NCBI GenBank assembly: GCA_030062745.1
Contig: CP099853.1
Location: 4,501,634-4,565,633 of the forward strand
From: Capitulum mitella
Taxonomy: Eukaryota; Arthropoda; Thecostraca; Pollicipedomorpha; Pollicipedidae
Direction of reading: 5' to 3'
Length of the DNA: 64,000 nucleotides
In this document: positions 57,943-64,000 of the stretch, piece after piece
How positions within the stretch are numbered: the stretch's first letter is position 1
Layout of the letters: each line of letters starts with the position of its first letter
Translations under genes and position numbers: made by a program
Notes under the pieces: generated by a model
What the model saw: the letters and a program-made list of their open reading frames with translations, nothing else
Databases searched by the model: none
Told to the model about the DNA's origin: nothing

Positions 57943-60362
57943 TTAACCCTATTCCTGGAGGGCTAGACGGTATGGTCCATTCCCGGCGTGGAGGACGGAG
58001 GATTGGGCACCCCTCAGGTCTCGAGAACAACACATCCGATTTCGTCGCAACAAACGGCAATCGATTTACCATGACGTAAACTATATTTTTATATAAAAAG
58101 TTTTGAAAATTTGGAAAGGAGTAGATACAGGGGAATGTCAAAATTAGGGGTATTTTTGGACTTCTATAACTGCGTTGTTTCTGTACCGATTTCGATGAAA
58201 CTGGCATGAATCGAGGGATTATGAATGATACTTTTACCATTGGTATACACATTTGAAATTGTGAGTGAATTCATAGGCGTTCACAGGATTTTGAAAATAG
58301 GAGGATTGGTTTTTCATGATCTGAATGAACAGAAGAGGCAAAAACGCTTTTTTGGCTTTTGCTAGTCATGTTATGCTAAAGAAGTACAAATCGCATTACA
58401 ATGTTTGTATAATGTTAGCATAGGCGGTACCAGGGACATGAAAACGGACAACTGTCATGATCACAGTTCCTTGAAATCAACTTGTGACCTTTGACCTAAA
58501 ATGACCTCCAGTGACCTTGGAGTCACTTGGAATGATATCATGTGCCTTTAACCCGCGCACGACCGTCGGTCGGTTTCAAACATGGGCGACTGGGGGGGGG
58601 GGCAGCTGGTCGCCCCCTCTAACTCACAAACGGTTGGTCGCACGATAAAAATAAGCATACCATTGGAAAGCTTGTGACGAATAGAGCTCAAAACTGGTCT
58701 CATTTTAGTTTTTAGATTATATGTAAGCAATTTACGTCCTATATATGTTTTCTCATAGCCGGCTTAATGAGACCCAGAAATGGCCTGAATCTCAAGGGCT
58801 GTGACTAATAACGCAAAGGTAAAGGCACCAGCGCACAAGTAAAGGTCCGCAAATGCCGATACACGTGTAATTTCCCACATTTGTCCAATGTATACGCCGA
58901 AATGTTGAGTTAAAGACACAGCAATTCTCGCGCCAGCTTTAGGCGTGCGCCGTTCCCGTATGCGGTAACAAATTGACGGGAACTAATTTTAGTGTTCCTT
59001 TATTTTCGCGAAAAAAGACGATCTGTGTAAATTTTATTGATCTTTGTGGTTCTTGTGATGGTTTTCATGCTGAAATTTTGGAAAAATTCATTAGTTACCA
59101 ATCTACGCAACTGGCGGAGCTTTCTTCGGGAGAAGCCTGTTTATTTCCAAAATATGCTATGATTTCAGAATTTTTGAGGCTCGTGGTATTACTTACGTCC
59201 GTGCAAGCTAGTTCTGCCATTTTCTACCAATGCTGAGTAATTTATCGCCGATTTTGACGGTGGTGCATTTTGGCTCACTACAGTTATTCGTGACCTGACC
59301 TCAGGTCAATGGCTGGAAGCCAATGATACTTTGCCCAATGACGGTAACTAGATGTCTGCTTGATTCCACACTAAAAACGTTATGAAATATTCCGTCAATT
59401 TCCCAAAAAACGACATGTCTTAAAAATGGCTTGACCTTGGGCCAATGACCCGGAAAATTCCGAAAAATCTGAGATAGCAGATTTGTTGCATCTATCACGA
59501 TCACTAATCCCTGAAAGTATTATTGAGATATCTTGTTTTGGAAAAAAGTTACAGGGCGCTTAACTTTTTTGACATAGGTCTGTTTGATCTAAGCTAGGTC
59601 AGGCACTTGACCTGACCTGAAGTCAAAATTTTAACACGAGATGTGCAATTGATAAAGCAAAAGGTACACAAAATTTCGTGACTCTGTGTTTATTGGTTTG
59701 GTTCTCTCGCAATCCCAGAAAAACCACATGGTGGAGCAGTCAACTGGCCCCCACCAGTCGGGGACGGGTTAATATTATCTGTAAACGTTTTCAATTATTT
59801 GATTTCGCTCCATTTCAAATATTCCATTTTACCGCTGTTGTGATGTAGGATACACGCACTGGACAATTTAGGTCATAGATCCGTGACCCGACCTCATATC
59901 AAGCTGAAAATTAATGCACAAGTAGAGGACACTCTTCTATGTCATATATATTCCGAGTTTGATATTTGAAAAAAATAGCACCAAAATTATTACTATAAAA
60001 CCAAATTTCTGACTTTTAACCTTGACCTGACCTTGTAAAATGACCTCACGTGAACAAAACTGTTCCTGCGCATTGGCTATACATTCGCATAAAGTTTTAG
60101 GTTTTGTATCAAAAGCGCTTCTTTGGCAGACATTCTTCTTTTGCCCTCAATATGGACAAAAAATTGCCTGAGGTTCCTCTCAAAAACGTTGTCTGGCTCC
60201 GCCCCTGAGCAAAATAGAATTACAAAATTTTGTCACGACACGTAGAAAGAACAGCTAGGAAAAGTCACCACGTTTCGCGAAGCTGCGTCAAAAAGCCTGG
60301 AATTGGCAAGCAAAAAACCTGAGGGGGGCGGATTCAGCCCCTCCTGCCGGGAATAGGGTTAA
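57943..60362 (+). mobile_element. MITE family A with nested family B, in block A'
   Basis: TTAA at 57,943-57,946 and 60,359-60,362; begins CCCTATTCCTGGAGGG, ends CCGGGAATAGGG. The left block A is the empty site (GATGCTGTAAAGCCAGAG at 11,106). It is interrupted by the family-B element at 58,548-59,772; without it the length is about 1.2 kb as in other copies. DR1 element TGACCTTTGACCT at 58,485-58,497. Confidence 0.85.
58548..59772 (+). mobile_element. MITE family B, complete copy, TTAA target site
   Basis: TTAA at 58,548-58,551 and 59,769-59,772; begins CCCGCGCACGACC, ends GGGGACGGG. The uninterrupted family-A copies read GTGCATTTAATATTAT here, with one TTAA, which shows the target duplication directly. 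It has no coding capacity; a G run with a foldback lies near the left end (58,588-58,612). Probably mobilised by a piggyBac-type transposase like family A, although the termini beyond CCC differ. Confidence 0.85.
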
Positions 60363-60715
60363 AGCCAGAGCCCGTGCTGAGCAGTGCGTGCACAGAGTGA
60401 CATACACTGGATCGCACTATACCAGCATAATTGCGTAATTCGGAGGCGAAAGTTTAACGTACGGGTGTGACCCTCACGATCGCGCGGTAGTCAGCATCTC
60501 TTTCTATGGGTCGTTTGGAGGGTTAAGCAGTGCTAAGCAGTGCTTGTGCATACAGTCGTGCGCTGGATCGCGCTATGCCAACATAATTGCATAGTTCGGA
60601 GGCGCTCCAGGAGAAAAAGGTGAGGGCCGAGACGATTCGAACCCACCTGGCCATGGTGGGCAGTGGCAATAGACGCTTAACCAACTGAGCGACCGACGCG
60701 GCAATCACATAATAC
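60363..60715 (-). mobile_element. tRNA-derived SINE, right copy
   Basis: Starts near 60,715 on - with TCGGTCGCTCAGTTGGTTAAGCG and GGTTCGAATCG. Direct counterpart of 11,107-11,452 with the same two internal modules. Its tail directly abuts the family-A MITE. Confidence 0.6.
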
Positions 60716-61419
60716 ATGCACCTTTCTTGCGGATTATTATTTTGCCTTCATGAAAAAATGGCATACCGCATGATGTTGTGTCCGTTAAAATTGGGTTGAA
60801 GATGAACGAAAAGCGTCCGATGGCCGAGATCTGGGCTGTTTATTCAATGTCCATGGCGCGTGCTGACGGAGTCACTCCCAGTGACGTCACACGGCGGCTT
60901 CCGCAGATTTTAAACAAATCGCTTGGTGATGATACCTCCTATAGAGGGCCTTGATTACAACCAAGGGTGTTTGATGTAGTTTCTCAATTTGTGTAGCACA
61001 GTTGGATGTGTTGCCTCAGTACCTAGCCCTGTTTAGTACCACCTCTAATCCCTAGCATCACAATAGCAAATCAGTTGGATAAAATTCAGAAATGCATATT
61101 TTTTCCTGGTCCTGTTTGGTGTTCACTGATTTGAGTTGGTTGACCAGTTGTTGAGTATCACGTCACAATATGTGCACAACGCCGGGTTCGTGCAATGTGT
61201 TCCTTGACTAGTCTATATTTATAATGCCCTTACATTGCCTACCCCCAAGATACTGTATAACAATTACGGCCGTAGTCTTACAGCATCGCATGTATCTCGT
61301 AGTCCCGTTTCTTTTCTCAGTAAAAGTCGATTTCTCTGTAACGCAGTTGAAATCCTAGAAAAACAACAGTACCGAGTCACGCTCTGTACCTGTTGGTTGA
61401 CGCCCCTCAAAGCTAAACA

Positions 61420-62610
61420 AGACTGACAGAAAAGAAACGCTGCCTGTGACATCAGCGATGGAGCCGCCCTCTGCGAGGTTTGCCCTTCGAAACGCTGCCT
61501 GTGACATCGGCGATGGAGCCGCCCTCTGCGAGGTTTGCCCTTCCCAGTAGTGTCATCTTTCGTTAGAGGGAGAACTATCATTCAAGGCTTGAGAAATCGT
61601 AACAATTTTCCTCTAGATGGGCTAGTTATTGGGTTATTTAACAACGCTCTCGACTACAGTGATCATTTCAAATCGCGACCTTCCAGGCTGGTTGTCGCAA
61701 AGGACTGCGAAATGTCGTTCTTCTTAATGGTCACCATGACAGCAGTTATATTCCTTCTGTACAACTACATGGCCATTTCAAGTTAACTGATGGACGTGCA
61801 TATGAAATGCTGTCTCATCTGAGAATGCTGAGCATTCCTTGATGCTATAAGTCCTTTGCCTATAGTTCTTCGTGGCATAACAATAAGATTTTTTTCAGGA
61901 CGACAAATACGAATACCCCATGGATAATAGAACATATAGATAACAGAAAGTATATGGGAGAGAGGAGTGTTTACGCCAGAACATATGTTATTTACCTGAA
62001 CGAGTCTATCAAAAACTGCCTTATCAAAAGTTGAAGTAACAGCTAGTATTAGTGTCAGTTGTGCTGACAGTACTATTTTTATATCTGGCACAATTACTAC
62101 CTGTACTGACAAAAACATTTAACATGGATCAGAAAACGCATGACGTCACATTGTCGCGAACGCCAATCGGTGCGAAAGCAAAATATGAGTCAGCCGAGAC
62201 AAATAAAAAGTCAGTAACAGATTTCCGATTATGTTCACGTGACACGTTATCCTTAATCTCAACCGTGGAACCTCTATTCTGGCCACCTTCCAAGCGCACC
62301 TATCGCCTGCGCTGCGGCCCAGTCAAGTGTGTAGTGATCGTCGATCCGTCTGAGTGGCAACACCGCCGGAAACCGCACACTTCCGGTGCCACTGCCTGTC
62401 GGGGTGTTTGCGTTTCTGCGGCTGAAGCTCCTTCTTCGGTGCGGCACTTAAACGCGGCGGAGGGAGGGATCTGTGAGAGGGATCGAACTTTGTACAGGTC
62501 TGGGGCGAAACGGCATGACAGTTTCTTAAGGAACCAGCGGTTTGCCGCCGCCGGAGCCGAATGAAAGCAACAACGAATCCAGATGAAGTGAATTTAGTGT
62601 TACATTATAA
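61420..62610. other. Insert private to block A', unassigned ORF
   Basis: Absent from the left block A at about 12,470-12,500. It opens with two copies of a 54-bp unit (GAAACGCTGCCTGTGACATC at 61,436 and 61,490). An open frame at 62,052-62,564 (+, 170 codons) starts with a hydrophobic stretch and continues basic and Ser-rich; no domain recognised, and I do not claim it is a gene. Confidence 0.4.
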
Positions 62611-63239
62611 CCGAGAAACTGCCTCGGCGAACAGAGGAGACGTCCAGGTCGTTCAAGAGAATTAACCAGGTTGGACAAGTCCCATGTCAAAAGGATGGAG
62701 CTCTGTCCGGTTTCTGTAGTAATTTGAAAGCCGAATATCGTGCTGGAAGGATACAACAAGAATAAGTTGACTGAAACGTAATTCTCAGAAACTCCCCACC
62801 TTGATCTCCATAACGCTGAGTCCTGACAAAGATACGTTGTAGGATTCTTGTGACCGCGGGGGATATCGAACTTTCTGGACATCAGCTTTGGTAACGCTGT
62901 TTTGCGGTAACGTCCTCCTGGTGTTAACGTGTAAATTTTGGCTGCACATCTTGCCTTCTTTACCTTGGAGAACCAAAATCCAACTCAGACCATCTGTCCA
63001 CTGTTCATATGTTTTCAGCTGTTATCTGTAGTATAGTCTGTAGTATAGTAAGTCGGTATGTAATGTGGTTTGGTATAATTACTCTGTATGTGGTAAAGCC
63101 TGTCATCTTAAATGTGGTAAAGTTTATCTTTCACCCGAATCATATATAGCTTCGCAACATTTCCATCTTTTAAATGCGTTTAACTGCGTCATTGAATAAA
63201 AATTAGTCATACAGATAAAACTAGGCAGTCAGAAACGTC

Positions 63240-63640
63240 AAGGTATAGGAGATAGCTCGTCAAGTTTGCATACAAGCTCTCCACGGGTTCGAGAGGCGGT
63301 TCCAGGACGAGGCCCGCAGACAAACAGACTCAGACAAACAGAAAATAGGCGGTTCTAAGGCGCCGGCCGCCGACACCTGCAACTGCGTGGCACGCAGAAA
63401 CACAGCTGTACGTGAAGTGAACAGGGACCGGACCGCCACCGGAGCACGCGAGTCGTTCAGGGCTCGGAAGACACCAATGCTGTCGTATCTCACAACTAGG
63501 TCACATACGGCGCGCCAGCCTAACGCCCTCAAGGTCGCCGACACCGAATCCCGCTTACGAGCTCCGGATCCGATCCTTTCCTCCAAAGTTCACTACGCTA
63601 TGAGCTCTTCTCAGGTGGCACGACGCGGCCCCGTCCAAAA
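63240..63640 (-). pseudogene. Non-LTR reverse transcriptase tail, right copy (decayed)
   Basis: Shares SGARKRDSVSATLRALGWRAVCDLVV and FRALND..APVAVRSLF with the left copy at 13,141-13,926, but the C-terminal WNRLPPDI region is rearranged and only one of the three 75-bp units is recognisable. It is broken by frameshifts upstream. Confidence 0.65.
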
Positions 63641-64000
63641 CTGAAAGGCAGTGAAGGATTTGGGGAAAGCATGTGACTGGATTTGACGTATCTCGTATAA
63701 ACGGAGCAGGATGGAGCTGCACAATTTGATAACCTTGGATATGTGCTGACTGGGAAGTGCGCTGCTCTCATGGCATCATGCACATCTGGGAAAAATTCGG
63801 AGTTACTGGCGTTTTCCCTTCGGCTGAGGTATAACACAGTCCCGTAGTAATTACTCTCCATCAAAATCGTCTGACAATGATCATTTTCCTCTTAAGGATT
63901 GGTATTGCCCGATGAAGTTTCTGCCTACGTCAATGGGTGTCACGCTTATTTTGTGACGTTTTCATGCCTCGATCATTCAAAATCGGTGAACTTGATGTAT

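Larger units (their letters stand above)
57112..64000 (+). repeat. Block A', second copy of block A, direct orientation
   Basis: Same order and strand as 9,375-14,150 and still running at the window edge (AAATCGGTGAACTTG at the last bases matches 14,121-14,135). It contains a family-A MITE (57,943-60,362) and a private insert (about 61,420-62,610); it lacks the 10,113-11,029 segment. Confidence 0.8.

Overview
The window is non-coding-rich eukaryotic DNA, most likely from an arthropod. Genes have introns with GT..AG borders, two microsomal cytochrome P450 genes of the CYP2 clan are present, and most of the rest is transposable-element sequence (Helitron, hAT, TTAA-targeting MITEs, a SINE, a non-LTR retrotransposon tail). 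P450 and Helitron exons are clearly GC-richer than their AT-rich surroundings. The arthropod call rests on the style of the P450 and is an inference; I cannot name a species.

The main structure is a very large inverted duplication. Arm 1 (about 13,727-31,934) reads as the reverse complement of arm 2 (about 32,811-57,026), with a loop of under 1 kb at about 31,935-32,810. The loop and both arm tips lie inside one TTAA-flanked MITE (31,686-33,061). Each arm carries one P450: copy 1 on + (exons 15,873-15,966 and 21,086-22,475) and copy 2 on - (exons 54,925-54,832 and 52,138-50,749). Each copy has one 2-nt insertion at a different place, so neither reads through as given. Arm 2 is longer mainly because it gained a 6,073-bp Helitron (34,797-40,869), a 3,695-bp hAT element (43,516-47,210) and a MITE (41,864-43,088). 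Arm 1 gained a 2.2-kb TIR element in the P450 intron (17,607-19,788) and a MITE (29,059-30,277). Each arm therefore supplies the empty site for insertions in the other.

Outside the palindrome a further block, A (about 9,375-14,150), recurs in DIRECT orientation at about 57,112-64,000, next to the outer end of arm 2 and separated from it by another MITE fragment. The order is A - arm 1 - loop - arm 2 - A', so a composite unit of about 47.7 kb appears to repeat in tandem, and another P450 copy is predicted just beyond the right edge. Block A holds a tRNA-derived SINE, the C-terminal end of a non-LTR reverse transcriptase with a 25-codon triplication, and several minisatellites.

The first 9.3 kb holds no gene I recognise: a tRNA-like SINE head, a TA microsatellite, a degenerate repeat related to the arm sequence, and unassigned DNA. 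No rRNA genes, CRISPR arrays or prokaryotic features are present. All similarity statements come from reading the window by eye; no alignment or database search was run.
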